Below the pieces are notes generated by a model. That model saw only the letters and a program-made list of their open reading frames with translations. It was not told the origin of the DNA and searched no databases. The position numbers and the translations under genes were made by a program. A stretch of 64,000 nucleotides of DNA, taken from NCBI RefSeq assembly GCF_000208745.1, contig NC_030852.1:4058210-4122209 (forward strand). The letters are read 5' to 3'. This DNA is from Theobroma cacao (lineage: Eukaryota > Streptophyta > Magnoliopsida > Malvales > Malvaceae). Numbering within the stretch: position 1 is the stretch's first letter; every line of letters starts with the position of its first letter. Shown one piece after another: positions 10,501 through 21,055 of this stretch.

Positions 10501-12421
10501 TTAGTCATCTGAGATGTCAGAGGATGAAGATTCAATGTTATAAAAAGGATTCAGAGGAAAAGGAGAGGGTTTTCGTAGCGGTGATGATTATTTAGGGGAA
10601 GGTTCTGGTGAGGATTTGTCAGAGACATTGACTGGATTCTGGGAAAAAGAGACTAGAGCTAGTTTGGATTTCTCTGCTAGTATGGTGGATTTCTTTCTCT
10701 TGAGGAATACTGTTTTTGTTGCCATTGTTTTCTTTTCTTTGCTAGGTGGTTTTGTCCCTGGCTATGGTGCTGCTATAACTTTGTGTTTTCCTTTTCCAGA
10801 TTTGGCCTTCATTCTGGGGGCTGGTGTAGATGCTACTTGTTTAGCTTCTGTCTTTGTAGTTACTTTTTTTGCCTATTTCTCAGCTTGCTCTTCCCTGATT
10901 ATTTGTTGGAAGACATCCATAATGGATACTTCTTTTGAATTAGGAGTAGAGAGCTACTGTTTCTTAAATCCTGAACCAATTACTTTTGTTCCTTGGTCTG
11001 ATTTGTCTTTGCTTTGGTGTTAAGATGATGGAGCCTCAGTTGGTTGATCAACACTATGATGTGAATCTTCTGTCTGAAGAATAGGACTGACAGTTCTATA
11101 AGTTGAGCCTTCAGCCTTAACACCATGATTAGCTTCATAAGGAACAGATCCTTCGGCCTGTCGAGCTGAATCCTCAGCACCTTGCTGTGCTAGAGCAACA
11201 CTAGGTGTTTTAGAAGAATCTGCAGCAGTAGGTTCTGAGGGCACTTTTTCTTTTCTCTTTAGTTCATTCTCAAGTTCAACAATCCTCTCCTCAATTTTTT
11301 ACAATTTGGCTCCTTGATCAGTGAGCTTACCATCTATCCTTATCAATAGGTTAAAAATAATTTCACTAGAGAATTGGGAGGATGATGCCTCGGTTGGTGC
11401 TGGTATAGCAGAGACTTTGGGTGTTCTAGTGAATTTCTCTCAATCCAGCTTGTACCCCATTTTGATCAAACTGCCATAGTAAATAGCTTGATCTCTGGTC
11501 TTCACCATGTACATTTCATACCTTTTGGCCTAAACTCCCTTTTTCTATACAAGGGATGTGATGACATTTCCATAAGTCAAGTTGACTTTATCAAGTTTGC
11601 AAGCTCCTCTCATCTTTTCAATCATGAACCTGCCTATATTCAGAGCAACCCCATTAAAGGCATGTTCCATCAGCCAAAGATCTTGAAGGCTGTCGTAACT
11701 TAAACTTCCACTTTTGCCCTGAATGTTTGCTGCTACAAAATAGTGCAGAATCATTATCTGGGAACTGATTATCAGACCAAAATTACTCTTTAAAAAATAC
11801 TTTTCCTTCCTCTCGGTGATGAGTTCCCATAATGATGAGGGATCGTATTTCTCTGGGAACTCATACTCAACTTTTTTACATTTGATTTTCAGTAAGCTAC
11901 CTAAATAATCAGTAGTGACAACAAATTCTTTCCCATTCAAGTACTCATTCAGACCATTTTCTACAAAGTCATCAAAATCTTCTAATTATTTTTCTCCTAA
12001 AGTAATGCTGGAATAGAACTCCTTTGCCAGACTTTCACTGTGGGATCCATTCTTAAAAGTGTTATATCCTTTTAGTTTCAGTTCAGCAAAAATAGTCGGA
12101 TAAACTTGTCTGAATTTCTAAATTCTCATCAAAACTGTTCTAGTCAATATATTTGCCACAGGTAATAGGTGCATTCTCAATTTTTCTAAACCTTAGTTCA
12201 TGCATCTTATTTCTGAACTTAGAATAAGAAGAGCCAGTACCTTTCTTGAGTGTGGATTCCTTGTCCTTCTTATTTTCTTTTAGTTTCTCAAATATCTCTT
12301 TCACTAAAGCAGACGCGATTTTCTATTTCTTCTTTAGTAATTTTGCTTCATGCCCTTTTTCTAGTGGCCTTTTTCCTTTCTTCTTTTCAATGATTTCTTT
12401 ACTTTGTGAGGTTTTTCCCAT
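10501..12421 (-). pseudogene. Extra ORF of element A (env-like position, unknown function)
   Basis: About 640 codons from ATG at 12421 to TAA at 10501. The N-terminus (MGKTSQSKEI) is followed by a Lys-rich basic stretch, then a globular part with blocks KIENAPITCGKYID, LNGKEFVVTT, KYDPSSLWE, LQDLWLMEHAFNG and LTYGNVITSLV. After that come a helix FNLLIRIDGKLTDQG, an acidic/Gln-rich linker, a Lys/Ala/Pro tail with ATKTVFLKRKK, and an end near DISDD. The globular blocks resemble the Pfam family of putative plant transposon proteins (Transposase_32-like); that is recalled, not searched. I see no convincing signal peptide or membrane span, so 'envelope' is only positional. Several stops interrupt it. 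It starts about 420 bp after pol with its own ATG. Confidence 0.75.
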
Positions 12422-12767
12422 TTTGAATCAAGAATTTTTTTTTGACTAGGGTTTTGTCTAAATGGCAAGGGTTTGAATCGATTTCAGAGGAAAATGTGAA
12501 AAGATGGGTTTTAGTTTCAAAGGCTCAGGTTTTAGGGGAGAGAAAATGAGAAGTTGTTAGTAGTTAATTCCAAAAACTGTCCGCCTCTCCTTCAAATATT
12601 GCGCTATTTTATTTGCTCAAAATTTCAAAACTCCCTCTAAATTTTGGTTATTCACTTTAGGCAGTATTTCTTCTTTCCTTATTACCCGATACACACATTT
12701 TTTATATTATTTTATTCCTTTCTTATTTTATTCACTGAGTCTTATTATTTAACGTTACCAGAACACT

Positions 12768-12801
12768 CTTAGTTGACTAAGATTCATCTTAGTCGGCCAA
12801 A
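12768..12801. promoter_or_regulatory. Paired palindromes in the pol/extra-ORF spacer of A
   Basis: CTTAGTTGACTAAG (12768-12781) and CTTAGTCGGCCAAA (12788-12801) lie exactly 20 bp apart, the pitch seen in the LTRs. The spacer 12422-12837 is otherwise noncoding. A regulatory role for the extra ORF is inference. Confidence 0.5.
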
Positions 12802-12837
12802 TGCATTCTATTTCATGTGTATGGGCCAAAGATTTTC

Positions 12838-15800
12838 TCACAATTCTTGCTGACTAATCATACATAGATTTCTTCTAATTTCACAGAATCTATCTTCATT
12901 TAGCGGTTTGGTAAAGATATTAGCTAGTTGATGCAAAGTATTCACAAATTCAATTTTAACATCATTTTTCACTGCATGGTCTCTAACAAAATGATGTCTA
13001 ATCTCAATGTGCTTTGTTCTAGAGTGCTGTACAGGATTCTTTGAAATATTAATTGCACTTGTATTGTCACAGTATATTGGTATGTTATGCATTGATAACC
13101 TATAGTCCTCTAATTGTTGTTTAATCCACAATATTTGGGCACAGTAACTATCTAATTATACATACTCTGCTTCTGTTGTAGATAAAGCCACTGAATTTTG
13201 CTTGTTGCTGGACCATGACATTAGTATACTACCTATAAATTGGCATGTTCCACTAGTGCTTTTTCTATCAGTTTTGCTGCCAGCAAAATCAGCATCTGAA
13301 TATCCAACTAGGCTAAAAGTTGATTCTCTAGAATACCATATGCCTAGAGTTTGAGTCTCTAAGAGGTATCTAAAAATTCTCTTAACAGCTGTTAGGTGTG
13401 ATTCTTTAGGTTGTGACTGAAATCTAGCACACAAACACACACTAAACTGAATATCAGGTCTGCTTGCTGTTAAGTAAAGTAGTGAACCGATCATACCTCT
13501 ATATAGCTTTTGATCTACATTATTTCCTTTTTCATCAAGATCAAGTCCTGCGGATGGACTCATTGGTGTGGAGATTGGTTTCAGCTTTAGCATATTGAAC
13601 TTTTTGAGCATAGCTTGAGTGTACCTTTCTTGATTGATGAAGATTCCTTCCTCACTTTGCTTGATTTGAAGACCAAGAAAGTACTTCAACTCTCCCATCA
13701 TGTTCATCTCAAATTCACCCTACATTTCTTTAGCAAAGTTCTTGCATAAAGCTTCATTAGTTGCACCAAAAACAATGTCATCCACATATATTTGTATAAC
13801 AATTAAATTATTCATGTATCTTTTAATGAACAATGTAGTGTCAATGCTGCCTCTAACATACCCTTTTTCAACTAGAAATTTTGAAAGCCTCTCATACCAA
13901 GCTCTAGGAGCTTGTTGCAATCCATACAAGGCTTTATGAAGTTTGAAAACATGATATGGTTTTTCAACATCTTTAAAACCTGATGGTTGTTCAACGTATA
14001 CCTCATCTTGAATGAATCCATTTAAAAATGCACTTTTTACATCCATTTGGTATAATTTGAAATTCATGAAGCATGCAAAAGCTAGCAACAACCTTATGGC
14101 TTCAATCCTAGCAACTAGTGTAATGGTTTCATCATAGTCTATTCCTTCTTCTTGGTTGCAACCTTGTGCTACCAACCTAGCTTTGTTTCTAACTACATTT
14201 CCTTGCTCATCTACCTTGTTTCTAAACACCCATTTTGTGCCAACAATGGGGTAATTTGAAGGTTTAGGTACTAATGACCATACATGATTTCTTTTGAATT
14301 GGTCAAGTTCCTCTTGCATGGCCATTATCCAACTTTCCTCATTTTTTGCTTCTTTAAAGTTTTTAGGCTCAATTTGAGATATGAATGCTGAAAATTCACT
14401 GGTTTCTCTTGTTGCTCTCTTAGTTCTAACTCCTTGAGAAATATCACCTATTATTTGATCTTGTGGATAGTCTCTTATAAATCTCCAACTTCTTGGAAGG
14501 TCATTATGCTGATTTTCTATTCTTTGCAAATCTTCTAGAGGTGGAGTTTCATTTTCTCTTATAGATGAGCTTTCTTCATTATTCTTATTGTTTTCTAAGC
14601 TTATTTCTTCCATTTGTTTTTCTAAGATTTCTACATCATCATCATCAACATGGATTTCATTTTGTAAAGCATTTGACTCATCAAAACCTACATGGATAGA
14701 TTCTTCAACGGTTAAAGTGCTTTTGTTAAAAATTCTATAAGCTTTTGAGTTTAATGCATATCTTAAAAATATTGCTTCATCACTCTTTGCATCAAACTTC
14801 GCTAAGGGCTATTTTCCATTGTTCAATACAAAACATTTACAGCCAAAACTCCTAAGGTGAGAAATATTTGGTTTCCTACCCTTGTAAAGTTCATATGGTG
14901 TCTTAGATATCATGGGTCTTATTGAGACTCTATTAAGTATATAAGCAACTATTTTCACTACCACAACCCAAAAATATTTTGGTAGGTTATTTTCACATAG
15001 CATAGTCCTAGCCATTTCCTTTAAGGTTCAATTTCTTCTCTCTACAACTCCATTTTGCTGGGGTGTTCTAAGTGTAGAGAAATTGTGATCTAACCCCTTT
15101 TCATTACAAAATTTCTCAAATTCATCATTTTCAAATTCTCCTCCATGATCACTCCTTATGCTAACTATGGCTAGTCCTTTTTCATTTTCTACTTTCCTAC
15201 AATGACTTATGAAAGCTGATAAAACATCATTCTTATGAGCAAGAAAATAAACCTAAGTATATCTAGAATAGTCATCAACTATTACAAAGCCATAAGATTT
15301 TCCTCCTAAACTAGTTGTGCTTATTGGACCAAATAGATCAATATGTAGCAATTCAAGAGGTCTAGATGTTGACACACTCTTCTTAGTGTTGAAGGATGTT
15401 CTAACTTGTTTTCTTAGTTGGTAAGCATCATATATTTTATCATTTTCAAATTTTAAATTCTGTAGCCCAACAATTAAAGCTTTTCTAATAAATTTTGACA
15501 TAGTGTGCAAACTTACATGTCCTAATCTCCTATGCCATAACCAACTATCATTTTCAGCATTTGCAACAAGACATAACTCACTATTAATTTCAAGATCCTC
15601 AAGAAAGACAACATACATATTTTTCAACCTATTTCCTATAAATGAGACTTTGTTTGTACCTATGTCTATTACTTCACACTTATTTGAATCAAAACACACT
15701 TTAAACCCTTTGTCACATAATTGACTAATACTTAATAAATTATGCTTTAGACCCTTCACTAACAACACATGACTAATTTGAGTTTGAGAGTTCTTACCAA

Positions 15801-15989
15801 CCGTACCAATACCATGGATTCTACCTTTTGAATCATCACCAAAGGATACGGTACCTCCCTTACTTTTATCTAGTTGAGCAAATAACATTTCATCTCCTGT
15901 CATATGCTGTGAGCAGCCACTGTCCATGTACCAAGGCTGCTTTTTCTTGAGTTGAGCTCTTGAACATGTCTTTTTTAAGTGTAGCTCAA
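12838..15989 (-). pseudogene. pol: pol of element A: protease, integrase, RT, RNase H
   Basis: One reading frame of about 1050 codons, closed only by in-frame stops at about 15253, 15028, 14809, 13720 and 13156. Order on the minus strand: protease with MDSGCS (catalytic DSG, near 15920); pre-integrase zinc domain with WLWHRRLGH and a C-x2-C pair altered to YDAYQ; integrase with D in HIDLFGP, D in RSDHGGEF and E in NGVVERR; Copia reverse transcriptase with KWVFRNK, QMDVKSAFLNG and YVDD at 13777-13788; RNase H with YSDADFAG, TEAEY and CDNTSA. The end is ...SQQEL then TGA. It would cut the polyprotein, copy RNA into DNA and integrate it. The damage is light: no frameshift was found in this part. 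Confidence 0.9.
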
Positions 15990-15992
15990 CCT
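15990..15992 (-). other. In-frame UAG between gag and protease of A
   Basis: TTTTG-TAG-GTTGAG in the frame that joins the second zinc knuckle region to the protease. The same stop position is kept in C (35720-35722), E (40899-40901) and, as UAA, F (50363-50365). A also has a TAA at 16005-16007 five codons before it. Could mark stop-codon readthrough or a T-rich splice acceptor; neither is shown. Confidence 0.6.
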
Positions 15993-17633
15993 ACAAAACA
16001 AATTTTTAGTTTTTCTTTATAGGTACCTATACTTTGATGGGTCTTTGAGTGTTAGTAGCAATATGGGATCCTTTTGAATCCCAAATTCTTTTAACTTTTT
16101 GTAGGTTATTCTCTTTAAAGCAATCATATGATAAATGTCCATGTTTTCCACAACTATAGCATTCAGGTGATGCGAAAACAGAATTCTTCTTGTGAAATGC
16201 ATTTCTTTTTGGAGTTTCAATTCTTGAACATTTAAGAGTTGTGTTTTCATCAAGTAACTTTTGTAAAGCTTCAGATTTATTGTCCAGCTTTAGTTTTAAA
16301 ACTTCAAAATCTGTTTTCGAGTGTTCTAATTCAATTTGTAAAAAATTTCTTTGCTAAAAAACAGAGTTCAATTCTTGTCTCACCTTTTCCAAGTCATTTC
16401 AAGAGATGTAGCCTTTTTCTTTAGAGTATTGTATTTTGAAAAAAGTTTTTCAAATTCATCACAAAGACTATCATACTCATCTTGTAAATCATCTATAGAA
16501 ATATCACAAGGGGATGAGGATACCTGGATTTCATCATATTGTGCCATCAAGTAGAGGTTTGCTCTTTCCTCAAATTTCTCATTTTCAGTTTCAGAGCTTG
16601 ATGTATCACTGTCCGACCATGTAGCAACCACCATTGCTTTCTTGGATTTCTTATTTTTCTTTGGAGTTTCATCTTTCAGCAATGGACATTCGAACTTGAA
16701 GTGGCCAGGTTTCTTGCATTCATAACAGATCAGCTCCTCCTTTTTGTTGGAGTCATTTTTGTTTTTGATTTTTCATGGAGTACCTTGATCTTTTCTAAAT
16801 CCTCTTCTAGCTAGTCTCTCCTTCTGCCCATAAGTTTCTGAATTTTCTTGCAACCAGAGCTAACTCTTCATCATCATCACATGACAACTCTTTCAGCTCT
16901 TCTTCAAGGATGCTGGCTTTAAGTGCAATGATCTTTTTCTTTTCCTTTGCTTCCCTCCTATCTTCTTCTTCTTCCTTTTTAAGCTCCAGCTCATGTGTAA
17001 GGAGAGAACCACAAATCTCATCTAAGGTAATAACATTTAGGTCCTTTGCCTATTGAATTACAGTCACTTTAGGCTTTCAATTTTTAGGTAGGCTTCTAAA
17101 AAGTCTTTTAACTATTTCATGTCGGGTATTGGCTTGCCTAGTTGACTCAATTTATTTGTGATGTTTGTAAATCTATCTAACATGCTGGGGATATCTTCAC
17201 CAGGCTCCATTTTGAACATTTCATAGTTATGTGTCAAGAGGGCAATTTTGGACTCTTTGACTTGAGAAGTCCCTTCATGGATTATTCTAAGTTTCTCCCA
17301 CACTTGTCTAGCTGTTGTACAGCTTGAGACTTTGTTGAATTTAGTGGGGGTCAAGGCACAATGCAATGTATTGATGGCTTTAAAATTTGTTTGAACTTTC
17401 TTAGTTTCAGCCTCAGTCCATTCAGACCTTGGCTTAGGCATCATCTCATTTGTAACTACTTTTAAGGTTGAGGAAATAAACGGTCCATCAGTTATGACGT
17501 CCCAAATTTCATAATCTACAGCTCTAATGTAAATTGACATCCTAGTGCTCCAATAAAGGTAATTAGAGCCATTAAACAGAGGTGGTTTATTTGTTGATTG
17601 TCCTTTAGCAACTACTGATTTTGGTTGAGCCAT
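15993..17633 (-). pseudogene. gag: gag of element A with two zinc knuckles
   Basis: Starts at ATG 17633 (MAQPKSVVAKGQ...). Residues 1-173 form the Copia gag core (UBN2-type: NGSNYLYWSTRM, W.KLR.IHEG, LLTHNYEMFKMEPGE). A frame break near 17110 follows, then a Glu/Lys-rich coiled coil. A first CCHC knuckle (CYECKKPGHFKFECP) lies near 16685-16730, an acidic segment and a second coiled coil near 16380-16600, and a second CCHC knuckle (CYSCGKHGHLSYDC) near 16120-16165. It ends in a VPIKKN motif before the stop. Gag would form the particle and bind RNA. Two knuckles far apart are unusual for a minimal Copia gag, but long gags are known in Sireviruses. Confidence 0.85.
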
Positions 17634-17677
17634 TTGGATCCTCCCAAAGGATGTTAAGCCTTAACAACAGGGAACTA

Positions 17678-17689
17678 GCTCTAATACCA
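17678..17689 (-). other. Primer-binding site of element A
   Basis: TGGTATTAGAGC on the minus strand, two bases inside the 5' LTR. One base off the tRNA-iMet-type TGGTATCAGAGC site seen intact in E and F. Confidence 0.9.
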
Positions 17690-17691
17690 CT

Positions 17692-18794
17692 TGTTGGTCC
17701 TAATAATATGTGTTAGAGGGGGGGTGAATAGCACAAATCGGCTCTTAACAAGATGAGGAACTAATTTTCAGCACAAAGAAAATAAAAAAAGAGTAGACAA
17801 TACACAGCAATTTAGAGTGGTTTGGTCCAAGACCTACATCCACTACCTTGATTATCCAACCAAGGATTTTCCCAACAATTCACTAAGAATCGGTGAAATT
17901 CACAAGCTTTCACCAAGCTTTACAATGGCTTTTACAAGGCTCAGCCAAAACCTTTTACACTAGTTTTTCCTGAGCTAAACTAAAACCTAACACCTAACTT
18001 TTTAAGGCTAAGTTAGAACCTTAACACCTTCAAGCAATCCTTGCTAGAAACAACCACTTAGAATGACTCCTTCACTCTAAGAATACAAGAGGAGAAGTAA
18101 AAGAAAGTACCTATGATCACAAGTTGATCTAAATGGTATATGGTTGAGTGCAGAATATAAATACAAAGGATGGACTTTTAACTACAGTGAGGTGAAGAGA
18201 GAATTTTCAGGTTTTTCAGCTCTTTGTGACTCAAATCTCTTCCAAAACTTCCAAAAGATTGTTTCTAACTGTTGGAGGACTTTTTTATACTTAAAGATAC
18301 ATCTCTGATGGCGGTTTGAAAGTTTTCTAGCCATTGGAGATAGTTTGGAGTTGATTCTAGCCGTTACTCTATCTTTTAGTGCAGATTTCAAACTTGCAGG
18401 CAGCATGCTCTTAGTCTACTAACCGATATCTTAGTTGATAAAGTCGTCTCTGTTTTCTACTCCCTGTCTCTGGCAGTTCTGGTAGTAAGTACTTAGTCGA
18501 CTATCTCATTTCTTAGTTGACTAAGTTGGTTCTGTTTCTCAATATTCTTCAACCCGCCATTTCTCCAATTTGAATCTTGGCCAACTAACATTCTTCCTTA
18601 TTCAACTAATGAGCTTCCTTCTTGTTAAGCAGTCGTGTCTTATTATTTTTATCTCCCTCTTTCTTTTTATATATACACTTTGAAAGATTGATTTATTAAT
18701 TTCATTCATTAATTTTCCTACACACTTAAATAAAGGCATTAGATACAAATGAAAATGAATGTTTTATTATCATCAAAAACTAATGGAGCCAACA
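17692..18794 (-). repeat. 5' LTR of element A
   Basis: 1103 bp, TGTTGGTCCT...GGAGCCAACA. Aligns end to end with 8606-9706 with scattered, mostly C/T and G/A, differences. Followed at 18795 by TAATG, the target-duplication partner of TAACA at 8601. Confidence 0.93.
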
Positions 18795-18799
18795 TAATG

Positions 18800-19075
18800 T
18801 TCTCAATTTTCCTAAACTTATTAGCTTGCAAGTGATTTGGAAATCTGGTGGAGGAACTAGTACCTTTGCTTGTGGGGTTCTTGCATTTGCTGATCCTTTC
18901 CTTTTCTTTACCATCTTCTTTTTACTTTCCATCTATTTTTTACTCTCTTTCTTCTTATTGGCTAAGGATTCTTTGATTTTTCCTTTCTTCTTAGAGGGAA
19001 TTGATGGAGGATCATTACCTTTTTTCTTTCTTTTTCCCTTTTAAGCTCTTTGTGGGTAAGACATGTTCTTGCCAT
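18800..19075 (-). pseudogene. Extra ORF of element C, N-terminal part
   Basis: Starts at ATG 19075 (MARTC...), matching MARTSQSKEI of E and MGKTSQSKEI of A, and continues as a very Lys/Glu-rich basic stretch up to the insertion of A at 18795. The rest of the ORF resumes at 8605. Confidence 0.7.
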
Positions 19076-19512
19076 GGGATTTCTTTTCCCAAGGCTTCTC
19101 AGGTTTCAGAGGAAAAAAAGGAAAGGAAAATCTAAGGGTGTTAGGTATTGATTTTCAAAGTAACTGATTCTTTAAATAGTTGAAAGATCTTTTATGAAAA
19201 GTTAATAACTGGTTACCCACGTTTTGAGTGGGTGGTTTCTCGTACCACCTGCCTAATTTTTTTTTTAAAGTTTTTCTTGCGCGATAGTTTTTCACTAGAA
19301 AAGGTCTTCTAATCGATTAGCCTATGTCTTAACCAATTACTATATTTTTGACTTAAGGCTGTCATGGTATCTGACCTTCATTAACTGATTAAAGCCACCT
19401 TTAATTGATTATGAATTTATTTACTTAGCTTAGCTTACCTATGACAGAGATGTTCTAATTGATTAGAGGGTTTTCAATTGATCAATATGACTTTTATTTC
19501 CTTTTTAATGTT
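19076..19512. promoter_or_regulatory. Spacer upstream of the extra ORF of C with paired palindromes
   Basis: Noncoding. Pairs of AATCGATT-type palindromes are centred at 19314/19334 (CTAATCGATTAG and TTAACCAATTAC) and 19386/19406 (TTAACTGATTAA and TTAATTGATTAT), each 20 bp apart. A third pair at 19460/19479 is 19 bp apart. Part of the same spacer continues after R2 at 20953-21055. Confidence 0.5.
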
Positions 19513-20952
19513 TGTCAGTTAAAATTTTACTATGCAAGTATACGTATCAAATAGATAGTATATAAGCAAGCAGAATATCGATCCCATAGAGAATTAATTT
19601 AAAATTTTACTCAGTACTAAAATTAGAACAATTTAGTTTTATTCAAGTAATTAAAATAAGAATTCTAATTAAACTAAAAATTATTCAACTAAAAATAATT
19701 TAATTAAAAATTAAAGCAACAAGATAATTGAGTAAAAAGCAAATCAAACAAGCCTAGGATTACAATATCCCTCACACTTCATCTAAATCTTACTTCTCTT
19801 CCTTAACTTATTTCAATGGGTTGAATTGTTAACCGAGAGTACTCAATTATTTATAAGAGTTTCCTGACTCGTCTTATAAAAATATCTATTTTAACTAAAA
19901 CACTACATCCCTATGTGAATTAAAATTAAAACAGATTCATTAAGTCCAGACTCTAATCTGGCTACATATAGCCTATACGTATATCCCTATCCTATACGCA
20001 AATCAATTATTATGATCATATGCTATCCCAATTTTAATCTATAATAAACTCCTTTTCCCAAGTTTATTTAGGTTCCTAAATCAATTTAATTGGTGATTAA
20101 ACAATTAAAAGCATTAAGGACAAATTAGAATAAACAATTCAAATCTCATTAAACATGAGCAAGAAAGAGATTAAAAATTTAGATTACATCTGAGTTTAAT
20201 TGCAATCCTAAAAAAAAAAAATTAGCTACTCATAATTGCAAAGACAAATAACATTATATAAAATTCAACCATTGAGTATAACAAGAAAAATAAAAATTAA
20301 GGAAGAAAACAAAACAATTGATTGTAGCTTGTTTTCGAGTTTCTGCCTCAACTTTCAGTCTCTTAAATCTCCAAAAGTTCTCTCCCCAATGTCTCATAAA
20401 AATATCCTATTTATACTAACAAACTTAACCTAAAATCTCCTATGTTAACCTACTTATTCTAATTGGGTTTAAAAGTGTAATGAGAGGCCCACATATCAAT
20501 TTTTAGCCTTAAAATTTTCATTCTCGCAATAGTCTACCCAATCATCTTCTGACATGATGTTCTTTATCTTCGAGGCAGAACTGGGCAAAGTGATCGTTAT
20601 AAAAGTTATAGTTCTATCTCTTCGTTTTCTAATGGTCCAAGAATCGTATCATTTAAAGTTTTGTAGCACGAATGATGGTGAAAACACTAAAGCATATGCA
20701 AGTAGATTTTCGAGTCTTTCAACACCTTACTTTTCAAAATTAAATCCAATTCCCTTAATTCCTACAAAAATATAAAAACAAATAAATAATAATCAAATTA
20801 AAGGAAATAAACATAAAATTAAAATAACTCACTTAAAAATAAACTAAGTATAAAACAACTACAAATAACTAAATTATAATTGAAAATTAAGGACTTAGCT
20901 AATATTTAGTAACAAAATTAGACTAAAATAATTCTATGAAATAGAATTATCA
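19513..20952 (-). mobile_element. R2: solo-LTR-like repeat (copy 2 of 2)
   Basis: TGTCAGTTAAAATTTTAC...ATAGAATTATCA, 1440 bp, collinear with R1 (5942-7383). It sits in the pol/extra-ORF spacer of C. The flanks (AATGTT on the left, AGGTT on the right) give no clean target duplication. Minus-strand orientation is inferred from the Athila-like 3' end lying at the left border. Confidence 0.65.
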
Positions 20953-21055
20953 AGGTTTCTTTAACTAATCAAACCATTTTCTAATCAATTACATCAAGGA
21001 ATGAACAAAATCATCATGCACCATATCATAAAAAACATGATCAATTTAGTGCAAT

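Larger units (their letters stand above)
8606..18794 (-). mobile_element. Element A: complete Sirevirus-like Ty1/Copia retrotransposon
   Basis: 10,189 bp with two LTRs of 1103 bp (right, 5') and 1101 bp (left, 3'), a TGGTATTAGAGC primer site next to the 5' LTR, gag, pol, an extra ORF, and a 13-base purine tract abutting the 3' LTR. Flanks are TAACA (8601-8605) and TAATG (18795-18799), a decayed 5-bp target duplication. The host is the extra ORF of element C. The lineage call (Sirevirus/Maximus) rests on LTRs starting TGTTGG, the AAAAAGGGGAGAT tract, integrase wording such as SLGGKSYGFVIVDDYSRYT, and an extra ORF after RNase H. Pol is in one frame with five premature stops, so the element is defective but rather young. 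Confidence 0.9.

Noticed and set aside
10616..11023. 135-codon plus-strand ORF rich in Phe/Leu/Ala
   Set aside because: Antisense of the Lys/Glu-rich tail of the extra ORF of A; its apparent membrane-like composition is a mirror of Lys/Glu codons.
15503..15724. Plus-strand ORFs within pol of A (also 13700-13939 and 16239-16554)
   Set aside because: Antisense shadows of the pol and gag frames.
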